From Sycobia sp. Sy_11 (taxonomy: Eukaryota > Arthropoda > Insecta > Hymenoptera > Epichrysomallidae): 64,000 nt of DNA. The stretch is taken from the NCBI GenBank assembly GCA_018907035.1, contig JACCIC010000028.1, positions 62,001 to 126,000 on the forward strand, given 5' to 3'. The notes below the pieces were generated by a model, which saw nothing but the letters and a program-made list of their open reading frames with translations, was not told the DNA's origin and did no database searches. Within the stretch, counting starts at the first letter, position 1; every line of letters begins with the position of its first letter. A program made the translations under genes and the position numbers. This document shows, in pieces, positions 40,201 through 51,590 of this stretch.

Positions 40201-40532
40201 TCAAGAATGGTTAAGATCTGTAATAAATTAGAAATTGAATTGCAGTATTCAGTACTGATGTGCAATATACATAATGCAAAATAATTAGTTTATTTCAACA
40301 CTGTTGATCATTTGTTACGTTTGTAAAAAATACCATATGTTCAAGCAAAAAAAGTAGAAAGTAAAAAAATACATTTAAAATAATATTTTCATAAACTATA
40401 TTACCCTTCACTGATGAATATCCACTCATTTGCAGCTTTCAATTTGTAAAGTTTCACTGGCAGATTAATGACGGGCTGTCCCTTATTTGTGTCCAATACA
40501 TGAGTCGATATTTTAAAAGTAGATAAACTCAT
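35043..40532 (-). CDS. 5-hydroxyisourate hydrolase (transthyretin-like family)
   Basis: Two exons, 40532-40405 and 35271-35043, joined in phase 2 across a 5.1-kb intron, give 118 aa, the usual length of the family. HIUase hydrolyses 5-hydroxyisourate made by uricase to OHCU, on the way from uric acid to allantoin. Family catalytic residues are present: His11 in STHVLDT, Arg50 in TEIGGRF, His102 in HYHIPLLL, and the C-terminal YRGS signature (residues 115-118). The protein lacks an obvious signal peptide. It lacks a C-terminal PTS1 tripeptide, so a cytosolic or other location is likely. A second HIUase domain lies immediately upstream on the same strand, with its intron at the same place and phase. 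The intron is far longer than those of the neighbouring HIUase copy. Confidence 0.93.
37183..37230. repeat. (TA)n microsatellite
   Basis: TA tract of about 48 bases within the HIUase intron. Confidence 0.96.
38335..38465. repeat. Degenerate tandem repeat of TTTGGCTCTC/TTTGGTTCTC units
   Basis: About a dozen decayed units of 10-12 bases (GGCTCTC, GGTTCTC, AGCTCT, GATTCTC) in a row. The frame across it on the plus strand reads as Leu/Ser/Gly repeats but has no gene context. Confidence 0.75.
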
Positions 40533-41067
40533 ATTTAATATTGCTTTTCTTTTAGAAATTGTAATTTTACAATCTAAAAGTAATCAATACGAAAAATTTC
40601 TAAAAACTGAAATATCAGCTTGTGAAGAGATCTTTTAGGTTGGAATGCTTTTCTACTTTTGAGAATATGATTATATGTGTACATAAACATTCTCAAGATC
40701 ATATATATACATATATACACACACACATATATCACTTTGCTTTAGTTTGTAAGTTATCTTCTCACTAAATTTATCAAATATTATGACATTCTATTTCTTA
40801 TCTTCTTTTTTATGATTACTTTTATGTTTTTTAAAAAATTAGTGGCACTCAATTTCTGATGAAAACTTTTCTACAATATTTGTTTATTAATATAATATAG
40901 ATACTTATAAAAATACCAATTTTATAATTAAGTTAACTATATTACATAATGAGTCAAGTGCACATTTTTTATACACAATCAAGATATTAATTGTAACTTT
41001 ATACAAAACTTTTAAGGATAATTTAAAAGTTTTAAGGATAATTTAAAGATAATTCTCATCAATACGT
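40533..41067. other. Spacer between the two HIUase genes
   Basis: AT-rich 0.5 kb holding the end of the fused gene and the promoter of the single-domain gene. TTTATT at 40883-40888 could be the minus-strand AATAAA of the fused gene. A direct repeat TTTTAAGGATAATTTAAA occurs twice near 41010-41050. Confidence 0.5.
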
Positions 41068-44000
41068 TCATCTATGTGAATTTTTATATGTACTGTAGCT
41101 GAATGGACTTAGTAAAAGTGGAATATGATAAGATACATTAGGATCTTTTATATCAAAAACAATTTCAATAAATGGGTAGATAGTAGAAACTTTTTTCATA
41201 GTATAATATTTTTCTACGTCATAATGGAGTTTATAACGGCCAGTTGAAAAATTATTTCTAGTGCTATTTGAAAAATCATTGCAGTGCCCATTTATACTTG
41301 TCATGCTAAAAAATGAAGTGTTTAATTAACATTTTATAATAAAATTTTTATATTACAATATAAAATTGAAGATATATGAAATGAAAATTAAGAATTAAAC
41401 ATTCATCAAAAATTTATAGTAAAAGTTTCACTGAATAATATGTGTACTAAAATAAATTAGATTTTAATAGATCCCCCTTTCTAAATTATTCAAGATAAAA
41501 ATTAGAAAAAAATTAGAAAAATTCTAATTATTAATCAAGACGTTTAAAAAATTTTACAATAAAAAAATAGTTAATATATCCTTAAGAAAATGTTTATTTT
41601 AAACTTACCTCTCATAAATAAAAGTCCATCTTCCATCGTGTAATTTATAAAGACTGACTTGCAGTCCAGAAACAGGAATTCCTTTACTTGTTTCTAAGAC
41701 ATGTGTGCTAATAATAGGCTTTTTGAATAAATGTGGTTTCACAAGAGACGATGGATTTAAAATTACAACATTCTATTTATAAAAATATAATATAAAAATA
41801 TAATACAAAATAATAAGATAATCTAAGTCAGGTACATTAAATATTTTTCTATAAATAATTTTATACCTTATTAGAAATTTCTTGACTTGTACTAGCTGCA
41901 TTATTAATTACTTCAGTAGAATTTGTATTATGTTTCAAATTAGATTTTGCAGCTTTAGTAATTGTAAAATTTTTATTATTTAATGGATTCAAAATAACAT
42001 GTGGAAGCTTATTTTTGACTAAAGTATAAGATTTACCATTTGCAGATAAATAATAAATTTTTTTTTGATTATCACTATTTTTGGATTCTGATACTGATGC
42101 AGCATCTACTTTATTAAAAGTCTTCTGATTTTTGTTTCCCTGTTAAACGATTCATATTATAAATCTTAATATTATTAAATGTATTACTTTATTAATAAAA
42201 AAAAATAAATAAATAAAGAAATAAAAATTAAGTTTGAATAAAAAAATAATAGAGTAAAAAATAGAAGTTATAAAACTTAAGAATTATAAAATTATATTCA
42301 TAAAGAAACTAAAACCTTTTTATATAGACTGTTAATTTCATGTTTAAGTAGTCATATATAAATTTATTAAATAATTTTTGCTATAAAATATATATTGCTA
42401 TATAATCATTATTGTGATAAAGACAGATAGATATAAAAATCTAATTTAAAAATTATTATTTTATTTTGTTTCATCTATTGAGTTTTTAGAATATTGCTTA
42501 AAACTAATCTTAAATACTTCATAAATTTAAATTACATATTTTTAATAGTGTAACCCAACATCATTTGTGCATTATTTCAAAAAGATATTTAATTCAAAAA
42601 GATGTTTGTTACAAATTGGAATTTTTCATGTTTTAACGTGAAATTTGACAGAAATCGAAAAAGAAAAGAATATTTATAAGACTTATAAATTATTCATAGT
42701 TTAAAGAAATACAAAAATTTATTATGAGGTAAATGAACTTCTTTAAAAGGATAATCATTTGAGAATATATAAAGTATATATATATATACCTTTGTTTGCA
42801 GATACTAAGATATATATAAGTAATTGTCTATATTTAAGTTTAATCAATTTAACTATTTCAAATAATAATTTATAAAATTACCTTTGAAGCATCAAATCAC
42901 TTGTTCAATGAAATTATTTAAATTATTTTTAATTCAAATCAAATTTAAAAAATGAAGATAAAATAAAAATAGTTGAAGTAAAAGTAATTTTTTCTCTTTA
43001 ATAAAACTTACTGCAGGATGCTTTATGTCTTCCATTATTTCTTTTTTTTCTTCAATTTCATCTTTTGAGTTTTCAAATGTTTCATATTTAATAATTTCAT
43101 ATGATTTTGAATCTTCATCTTGATTTGACTGGACAATCATTTCTAACTGAATAGGATCACGATCTGTTAAATAATCTTCTTGTACAAGTTCCATAGCTTG
43201 TGCTAAACTGTCATTTTTTTGATCCTACATAAAAATGAGAATAGTTATTATTCTAAATAAATTAAAAATTATATAATATATTACCTTTTGAAGTCGGATT
43301 TTTTTAAATGCTGATGTTTGAACATCATCTTCTAATTCCTCCTCTACAACTTCATGTATTCCCTCTTCAATACTTACTCCATCTATATCTTCTTGAACAA
43401 AATTTGAGTCATTACAACTAGAATAATTTTCATTTCATTTCATTTTCATTTTCATTTTCATTTCATTTTCATTTTGATCATCATCTGTGTCTAATTTTTC
43501 AACAACGTAATCACATAATGTTTCATGTGCTTGTTCAACACTTACAGATGCTTGTTTCTACACCAATTGATGATATATTAAAATAGCAAATAAATTTACT
43601 AAGTTTTAAATAAAACTTTAATAAATATACATTTACCTTGCTGAACTGCACCGCAGCTCTTTGATGCTTTAAAGTACACATATGTTTTAATAATGACAAT
43701 CGATGAGCATGCAAGTTTCTTTCGCAAAATTTACAATAAGCTCGTGTTGCTTGATATGGAACTGAAGATAACCAATCTAGGATAAAAAAAATTTATATAT
43801 AAACATTTATATATAAACTATCTTTATACTGAGAGATAAATTTCTAATACAAGTTATTAAAAATAAAAAATATAAAAAATTACCTTTAAAGTCAGACATG
43901 TGTTCCCACTCTTTTCTATATCGTTGTGTATAAACACGAGTTTTGGCATGACTAATTTTTCCAGTTGGAGTTAACCGCACAATCACATCAGATGAATTAT

Positions 44001-44070
44001 CCAATTCTTCCTTCGATTTCACTTCCACTATGCGCATAACATTATCTAGATCTGTCTTGCTTTCTGCCAT
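41068..44070 (-). CDS. BED-like zinc finger fused to a diverged HIUase domain, with an in-frame stop (7 exons)
   Basis: Coding exons are 44070-43884, 43776-43637, 43557-43285, 43224-43012, 42139-41867, 41772-41609 and 41305-41068 (496 codons). All junctions keep frame (phases 1,0,0,0,0,2), and the start has a good context (ACCATGG). Residues about 50-105 form a BED-like finger, AYCKFCERNL...KHMCTLKH (C-x2-C-x13-H-x5-H), like fingers in transposon-derived proteins. An acidic, low-complexity linker (about 110-360) follows, then a transthyretin/HIUase domain with STHVLETSKG and YHIPLLLSPF. Compared with the enzyme next door, Arg50 is replaced by His (TSINGHC) and YRGS by YKNS, so hydrolase activity is doubtful. 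Codon 150 is TGA (43437-43435) inside an AATGAA-type microsatellite; the frame is otherwise open on both sides. This could be an assembly error, a polymorphic allele or a recent pseudogene. The model is inferred from frame and splice sites; two separate products are possible. Confidence 0.8.
43427..43475 (-). repeat. Coding (GAAAAT)n microsatellite with one-base contractions
   Basis: On the minus strand the repeat consists of GAAAAT units encoding Glu-Asn, with three units shortened to GAAAT. The three losses sum to one codon, so the frame recovers, but between the second and third a TGA is read at 43437-43435. Confidence 0.9.
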
Positions 44071-44893
44071 GGTTAAGTTTTATTAAACAGCGTAAACACT
44101 GATGTTAAAACTTATAATGAATTTGAATCTTAAATCATAACTAAAATTTGACTCTGTATAAGAATCCCTATATAAATAATAGTTTTTTTTACGTCCTAAA
44201 GGAAAACTAGAAAACTGGATCACTAGAATTAAAGCCTAGAAAATTTGAACAAACTGTGAACAGGTGATTTTATCATCATTCTCATATGATGATTTAATGC
44301 AGTAATAAAATATCGGAGTTTCTCATGTGAAATGTGAACTCCCTAGAAATCATTTAATGACTTAGTGACAAAATTTGTATTCATATTTGCAAAAACCTTT
44401 TAGTACATATGTACCTTACCGATAATACTAGAACATTCAACAAAATGGCGAAGTTAAACTGGCTAAACCATCATATAACCTACGGCTATCTATATATAGA
44501 TATAAATTTCATATATTCATTTGCACTGGTATATTACTGAACTCAGGCCACTCCCGTGGTGGGGTTACTGCGTAACAACCTGTATTTCAATGATTTGCCG
44601 CTTATTTACGTCAAGCGCATTGATCGGGCTTCTAACTATTTTCTAACGTGTACAACCTCGATTACATGCCCACCGGCCACCACCCATTCATATAGCGGGT
44701 AATACAAAGCTGTTTGGATAAACATACATAGAAATGGTATAATTCATTATATGTTAATTTGTAAACAACATTCAATTTGTAAATATTTGAAACTGAATAA
44801 ATGAAGTATTTTGTATTTGCCAAATACATACTTTATTTTGTGTAAATATAACTAACTAAGTTCAATTATCATGTAAAATTAATCAGAATATCT
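44071..44893. other. Upstream region of the fused HIUase gene
   Basis: AT-rich, with a more GC-rich patch at 44550-44700 that contains short palindromes (CCACTCCCGTGGTGG, GTTACTGCGTAAC). No TATA box or gene recognised. Confidence 0.5.
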
Positions 44894-44904
44894 CACTAAA
44901 TCAC

Positions 44905-45115
44905 TTTTTTTTTATATATTATTTAACGTCGCTCTATTTATGCTTCCAAATACCGGTGCTAATCAGCGACGGAGGTCTACGATGTGTTTATAAACAAAGC
45001 ACATGTAAATTATTACAGTGGTGCTTGTGTCAATCGGCCGAGATCGAGATTTGAACTCGGATCACCAAGTTACTAGTCCTTTGCTCTAGCGATCGAGCCA
45101 TCGCAGGCCTCTAAA
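44905..45115 (-). mobile_element. tRNA-derived SINE, copy B
   Basis: Reverse-strand copy of the element at 19481-19670. It is flanked by a perfect 11-base target-site duplication, CACTAAATCAC, at 44894-44904 and 45116-45126, with its poly-A tail (poly-T on the plus strand) next to the left one. The tRNA-like head runs from about 45112 down to 45030. The tail side is slightly longer than in copy A. Confidence 0.92.
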
Positions 45116-47975
45116 CACTAAATCACATATTGATTAATTTAAATATTTTGCATTGAATAGTCGAAGCTTTTTAGTTTTGTAGAAATGTAAATGATCTCAT
45201 TCTTAATCAAAGATTCAAAGATTATGAGTTCTGACCATAATGACAATTCAAATTTTTGCCATAATGTCAACAATAAAATAATTAGTATGGAAGTCGGAGA
45301 TTTTGCAATACATTATAAAAAGTCTTACAACTACTGTGCAATAATAATATAACAAAACATTTAAGAATTATAATAGTTTTCATAGCTTCATGCATGAGAG
45401 CAGCTGAGAGCGAATAACATTTGATGACTGGTCTATGACGTTATCTATAAATATACACTATTTTGAGTAGAATAAAAAATCTCATGCTTGTAATAAACTA
45501 AATTCTAATTGTCCTTAACGAATAGTGAAAGACAATAATTTTCAAAACTTTAAGATTTTAATTTGAAAACTAATTTTTTTTCATAACGATCTGACCTTTT
45601 CCAGAAACTCAATACAGAATATTATGATTTTATGGGTGTTATGAAATAAAATAAATGTTAATGATTATTCTTTTTCATTATTTTTTATTAATTTATTTAA
45701 ATTAGTTTTTAAAATGCAATTCTTAAATTTTGAAAATTATTGTCTTGTACTGTTCATTAGAGACAATTATAATTTATTTTGTTTTGGAATAATATCAGCG
45801 TAATCACTTATATTTTTTAAAACAATTATTACCATATAAACACTACTTATATATAAACTATAGGCTTACAAAAACAACTTGGTGTATTCTACTCGTGAAC
45901 TACTATAAAGGCACGCCCTCATTTCAGTTCCCAATGGAAATATTTAAGGATAGAACGGTCTAGTCCCCGAACTAGACTTCCGAAGACGTAACATTAATCC
46001 AGGCGAATTAAATCCAAAATAATCAAAATGTTAAATAATCAAGTTATCAAAATGTTTTCTAATGGCAATTTTTGCATTAAATGGTAGTCTAAATTACGTA
46101 GAATAAAACCTAAAGTCTCAAGATCGTAATAGTTCTAGAACATGCTTTTCTATTTGAAAAATAGAAAGAAAACTGTTCTGTTGTTCTTTTTCATCAATAG
46201 TTCAAAAAAAGTAATTTTTTTATTGTTAAATAAACAAGGAAAATAAAAAAATTATCATATTCAAAGAGCTATAAAATTTGTTTATACGATTAAAATTCAA
46301 TACTAATTCTATAATAAATGTTTTTTTTATATACTCATAATGTGTCTAAAATTATAAAGTGAATTTCAATATGGTGACCTCTTGTAAAATTATTTACATT
46401 GAAAATTATTTATTGTTAGAAAAACTTTTTATTAACACTGGATTAGAACAAAATTACCAATCATCCAGAATATAGTAAAAAATACAGCACTAGTTAGATT
46501 AACCTTTTTACTTTCGCCTTGCCAAATTTGAAGATATAATGTTACTTAGGTCACCAGTATAATTAACAAAATTTAAACAAAAATTTTCTCAGTTTCGTCT
46601 ATGGTAAAGAAAACATCTATCGCGTGTACGAGGGCGCCACTGAATAAAAACAAAATTTGTAGTCATGAGTATACATATAATATAGATAATATAGTGCTCA
46701 AACGGAAAGAACTGATATTATGTTAATTAAAAACATAGTTGTTTATAATTCAAATATTTATTATTAATATAAATAATGTATTATATTAATAATCCCATGA
46801 CATACTAAAAAAACAGAATAAATGTGATATAATTGTTTTCTTTACATATTAATTAAACACATAATGTAATAAAAAAAATAATTGACATAAAAATAATTTT
46901 TTAAATACATTTATTTCTCTTAATAATTGTAATACATTTATTTCTAATGTAAGTTAGTTTAGTATAACATTTCAACATCATATAATAAATTAAATCTTGG
47001 AGTTTTAGCAGCTTCAAGTTCAGGACAAAATAAAAACTTAAATTAGTATTAACAGTTCTACTAAAAGTGAAATTCTATACCACTAGTAGCCGCATACTAT
47101 ATAAAAACAAACTGCCAATTTCACGTATGCGAAATTGCCAATATTAACAATGCACAATAGCAGTAAGAACAAATTTTTCAACAAATTAGTATAGTAAGCA
47201 TATTATAAAGATATTAATATACAAGAATTTTGAATGATCGAAAGAGTATTTTTTTATTCAACAAGTTCGAGAAGCGACGAGAATGAAATAGAAGATGAAA
47301 GCCATCTTGATAATGAAATTGAATGAAATAAATTACAATTTTATCATGTAATTTGATTTTTAAATTAAAAATTGTTCAAAATTTCAATTGTTAATGTATC
47401 AAAAAATGTTTGATTAATATATCACTAATTTCTTATATTCCTATATAATTATTCTTGTTAATATTTTATATCAGAGAGCCGTCAACAAATTCTTCTATTC
47501 AAACTTTGATAGACGATTAATGATTATTAAAAAAGTTGAAATTGTATTATTTTATTTTAGTGATAAAAAATTGATTTTATTTGAAAATACTACAATATAT
47601 TTTATACGATTCGCTCATTATCAAACGGATTAAAAAATAGCTCTAATAAGTATTTTAAATACTGTTTGTACATAAAAGGTAGCATATTGACGAATCTTAT
47701 TCATACTATCTCGTTAAAAAAATGTTATAAAATATCATTTTAAAAATTAATGAAACATAATCGAATATTATGCTATTTCAAAACAGAGTTTTATACAATG
47801 ACATTTCAAAAGTGCATGTAATATGATCCATTTCAAACCCAAATTTCATACAAAAAATCATATAAAGTTTCGCTACAAATGCGTTGATTTTTATTTTTTT
47901 TTTTTTGTTTCAATACAAATGATTCTGTTCAATTATATTTATAAAAGCCTGGTTCAATTGTACATACAGGAGTTC

Positions 47976-48233
47976 TAATATACGGTGTCCAGATCTACCG
48001 GGGAGAATTCTAGATGGAAGCCGTATATAGTAATTGATATCCAAGTGTACAGCCGGACCACAGCTTCTACGAGGAATTTCGAGTTCGGACATTAATATAC
48101 GCTGTCCAGATCTATCTGAAGTCTAAGAATAACTTCGGATTCGGATATGATATTGAGTTCTACCGGAACGACTTCTACTCTTCACTCAAGCTCGAAACTT
48201 TCCCGTAAAAGTGGTACAGGTACACCTGGATAT

Positions 48234-48234
<1 letters not shown>
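47976..48234. repeat. Mosaic of direct and inverted repeats
   Basis: TAATATACGGTGTCCAGATC at 47976-47995 recurs at 48093-48112 with one difference (GCTGTCC). GATATCCAAGTGTAC at 48036-48050 is the near-exact inverse (14 of 15) of 48220-48234. A 60-residue minus-strand open frame crosses it but has no recognisable domain. Confidence 0.75.

Positions 48235-48235
<1 letters not shown>

Positions 48236-48288
<53 letters not shown>
48236..48288. repeat. (TA)n microsatellite
   Basis: TA tract of about 53 bases. Confidence 0.97.
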
Positions 48289-48290
<2 letters not shown>

Positions 48291-48460
48291 CCCATAATTG
48301 AAATAACATTTTATGAAACGCTCAATAATTAGATAAAATCATACAGTTTTTTAGTTATAGAATTAACGCATTTTTAGGAAAGCTTAATAGAAAATTTCTT
48401 TTCCCGCACTCGGGGCGCAAAATACGATTTTCTGCAGCTGTTCAGAGGGAGCCAAATACT

Positions 48461-48486
48461 ACTTTTCCTCCCTAAGGAGGAAAAGT
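48461..48486. repeat. Palindrome ACTTTTCCTCC / GGAGGAAAAGT
   Basis: Perfect 11-base arms with a four-base loop. A third ACTTTTCCTC lies at 48527-48536, and a GACCAATCAG (CCAAT-box-like) sequence lies between. Confidence 0.85.
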
Positions 48487-48704
48487 GTTTACGGCCACTT
48501 CCCGACCAATCAGAAAGCAGAATTTTACTTTTCCTCTCTTGGGAGTTTTTTAAGTTTTAAAAATTATCTATATCTTTTTTTTAATTAGTTTTCATTTTAA
48601 ATTCTATTTATTATACTATTAAATATTTTAAAATTTTAATTTGAGCGTAGATTATTAACAAACTTATAATCTTCAATTGATTAATCTTATTTATTTATAG
48701 AAAA

Positions 48705-48735
48705 GGGGGGCTCCGCCCCCAACCCCCGACGGGGG
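48705..48735. repeat. Two GC-rich hairpins in AT-rich DNA
   Basis: GGGGGCTCCGCCCCC is followed at once by CCCCCGACGGGGG, then by more C-rich sequence to about 48770. Confidence 0.85.
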
Positions 48736-49090
48736 TTTCACCCCCCTGCACACCCACCACCCAATCCTACATTTCTTCTTAACATACTATATCAGTTTCC
48801 AAATAAGAGAAAATTATTTTATTTAATTTTATTCAATTCAAGTAAATTGCATGTATGACCTTAAGAGAAAACCGATAATATTATATTTTTTTTCAAACCC
48901 AACGAATTACGTTTTGTTAGGGCAACTTATTTCAGAGCGAGTATCATTTGAACCTTTAGATTTTATACCTGCTCGCTCTATCTAAGCATGACTAACACAT
49001 GGAGGAGGGGGTGACATTCTTTAATTCTGTGAGTTTGCCATTCAATTTTTTTTGCATTTCTTTGTGAAAGAAAAAGCGCCCTTGTATGGA

Positions 49091-49200
49091 AAAATAGTAT
49101 GTGACACACGGGAGCAAAGGCGTTTTCCGACGAGGGTATGTTTGCCGCCCGAGCGAAGCGATTTTGCTATTTTGCTCCCTTGTGTCACAATGTACTATTA
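49091..49200. mobile_element. Foldback (MITE-like) element
   Basis: GTGACACACGGGAGCAAA at 49101-49118 is the inverse of 49171-49188 at 17 of 18 positions. Outside these arms AAATAGTA (49092-49099) pairs with TACTATTA (49193-49200). The 50-base centre is CG-rich. No transposase is seen, and a target-site duplication is not clear, so this may be a MITE remnant or another palindromic repeat. Confidence 0.5.
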
Positions 49201-50422
49201 TCGATAGCGCATTCTATGAAATTCGAGTTTGATACCGAATATCATCATTAGTATTTTAACTAACATTTATAAAATTTTTCAAATGCAATAGTATGAATAA
49301 GATACGCCAATATGCTATCATTTTTGTTCAAACTGCAGTATTCAGAATACTTATAAGAGTTAATTTTTTATCAGTAAGTTTCTTGATAATCACCTTTCTC
49401 TTTAACTTATTATAAATCGTGTATATGTTTTAGAAATAAATGCCATATCAGATACGAGGTATTTCTGGGCAAGTATAGTTGGAAAAATAATTTTTCAATC
49501 AAATCTAGAATAATAGAAATATATATATTATATGTAAACACTTCACGCATGTAATATAATAACGTGTTTATAATTTTAGTTTTATGATTAGTCGAACAAT
49601 ATTAAACGGATTTGTAGAATATTAACAGATTAATAAATTGTTTGCCTTCCACTATATACTGCATATGTCCGAAAACATTCGCCAGCTTATCTAAATGGGT
49701 TGAGTCAGGGCCGTAGTCGGGGCAGATAACTTCAGCCCAGTAGCGCAACAACGCGTCTCTACTAGGGGACGTCTAAATACCTTTAAAAAAAGATAAAACG
49801 AATGTTTTCTATATTAAAAATCAAAATTTTTTTATTTTCGCGAATATAGTCTTTTTAAATAAAGTTTAAATAATGAATTGCTGTAATAATTTATTTTGGT
49901 TAACTTTGTCTAAAATATTTTTATACGCAAAATATTCATTTATTTAGGCAATCTTGTAAACTTTCTCTCAACCTCACAGTATAAAACAAGACATATGTTT
50001 ATTAATTTGAGTAATAATATTACTTAACTATAAATACTTCTTTTACCTGTAAAGCAAAATATTAATAATATATTATCACTTCTACTATAGCCTATATAAA
50101 ATTCATCGTATGACAAATTATTTACTTCTAAATTCATAGGTACTTCAATAACGACCTTTTTCACAAATTTATATTCCAATTTGCTTCTGCATAATTGAAG
50201 TTGTATAATTATAATTTATCGAAATCCAAGTCGAGATAAAACTATAACTAATATAAGTTATCATGCCAGATAAAAGTGTATATTTGCAAGATTTATGCAT
50301 TACCTAGAAATTTTTGCAGAGGGTATTCTATATTATTCAATGCTTTCTATAGATATTGAAATATTTTTTAAAACAAATTTTTGAATTAAACTTTTAACGT
50401 CGTTATAAATAAATGTTTTTAA

Positions 50423-50423
<1 letters not shown>

Positions 50424-50481
<58 letters not shown>

Positions 50482-50484
50482 CGT
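50424..50484. repeat. (GT)n(CG)n microsatellite
   Basis: About 50 bases of GT followed by CGCGCGCGCG, a strong Z-DNA-forming pattern. Confidence 0.95.
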
Positions 50485-51503
50485 GTTTGTATGGCTAACT
50501 TTAATAAAGTAATATTAATAACAAAGGCCCAATTCCAAATTTCTTTGCTTAATGTGTACTTTAGGTACATAAAGTATGCATGAATTTTAACTGTGAACTA
50601 TGATTAAACCAAAATTATACTATATAAAATAAAATATTAAATTTTTATTTTATATACTTCCATTGATAAACATTGCAATCAAAACAATAAATAAGAATAT
50701 TTGTTTAATAAAATTTTTTTAAAAATGACATAAAATTTGGAGGCTACTACTTAAACAATGTATCAATTTTCTATAGTTTCAAAGTAGTGCACATATTAAA
50801 TATAGACCATGAAAACAGAGAACCTTCTATTATAGATAGTCTCTAGAGACCTATATTATATATTATACAGGCTGACACAGTAGGTTCTCTCTATATATTT
50901 ATCTATATCCCTCAAATTATCCCAAATGCCTCTTTAAAATTTTAAGTTTTATACCTGCGGGGCTTACTACCTGCGCAGGCTGCTCTATATATGCCTGCTA
51001 TACAGCCATACTAACAGCTTAAGAGAAAGGATCCCCACAGGCCTCGATTTACCCTTACTGCTATATCTATACCGCGTTGCAGATTATTTGAAAGATGTCC
51101 GTTTAACGTACATCCTGGTATACTTACAGCTATAACAGCACGACCTGCAGCCTACAGTATCTAAAAAACTTTCGGCCATACGGCGTTCGGCTACCGGCCA
51201 GCCGGCCAATATATCTTATACACAGTCAAAATCACCTGAAAACTGAAAATGCACCTGACGGCTGATGGTGCTTATTCTACAATATTTTTGTCTTTTAAAT
51301 TAAATAAAACCATGAAATAAATACGTACAACCAATATAAATTGTTCTAATTTTATATTTTTTATATATATTATATAATTGATAAATTTTTACTATTTTGT
51401 ACAAATTTAATTAAATTTAAAAAATCACTTTATGTTAAATTTTAATAGTAGAATTGTATTAACTGTTGAAATTGAATTTTGTTTGTAATAAAGTATTTCA
51501 CAG

Positions 51504-51574
51504 GTGAGTCAAATATTTTTTTTAATAACCAGATACTTTTTAATTTATTGTTTCAAATATGTTTTTCGTTTTAG
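51504..51574 (+). other. Likely 5' UTR intron of the coiled-coil gene
   Basis: CACAG|GTGAGT at 51504 and a T-rich run ending TTTTAG at 51574 bound a 71-base intron, 16 bases before the ATG at 51591. This argues against starting the protein at the in-frame ATG at 51504, which lies in the intron. Confidence 0.65.
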
Positions 51575-51590
51575 ACCAATAAAAAGTGAT

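Larger units (their letters stand above)
35272..40404 (-). other. Intron of the HIUase gene
   Basis: A 5.1-kb AT-rich intron containing a TA tract and a degenerate TTTGGTTCTC-type tandem repeat at 38335-38465. No nested gene was recognised on either strand; open frames at 38284 and 39146 have no domain. Confidence 0.8.
45127..51490. other. AT-rich intergenic region with scattered repeats
   Basis: No gene was recognised in 6.4 kb. It contains a repeat mosaic (47970-48235), a TA tract, a palindrome with CCAAT-like sequence (48461-48540), a GC-rich hairpin (48705-48735), a foldback element (49091-49200), a GT/CG tract (50424-50484) and a more GC-rich segment of unknown nature (50870-51240). Confidence 0.6.

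Noticed and set aside
43427..43475. A small intron removing the in-frame stop of the fused HIUase gene
   Set aside because: A GTAAGT donor (near 43545) and a TTCTAG acceptor (near 43420) exist, but joining them gives an immediate TAA, so it does not rescue the frame.
51504..51590. Earlier ATG for the coiled-coil protein
   Set aside because: It lies within a likely 71-base intron (GTGAGT...TTTTAG).
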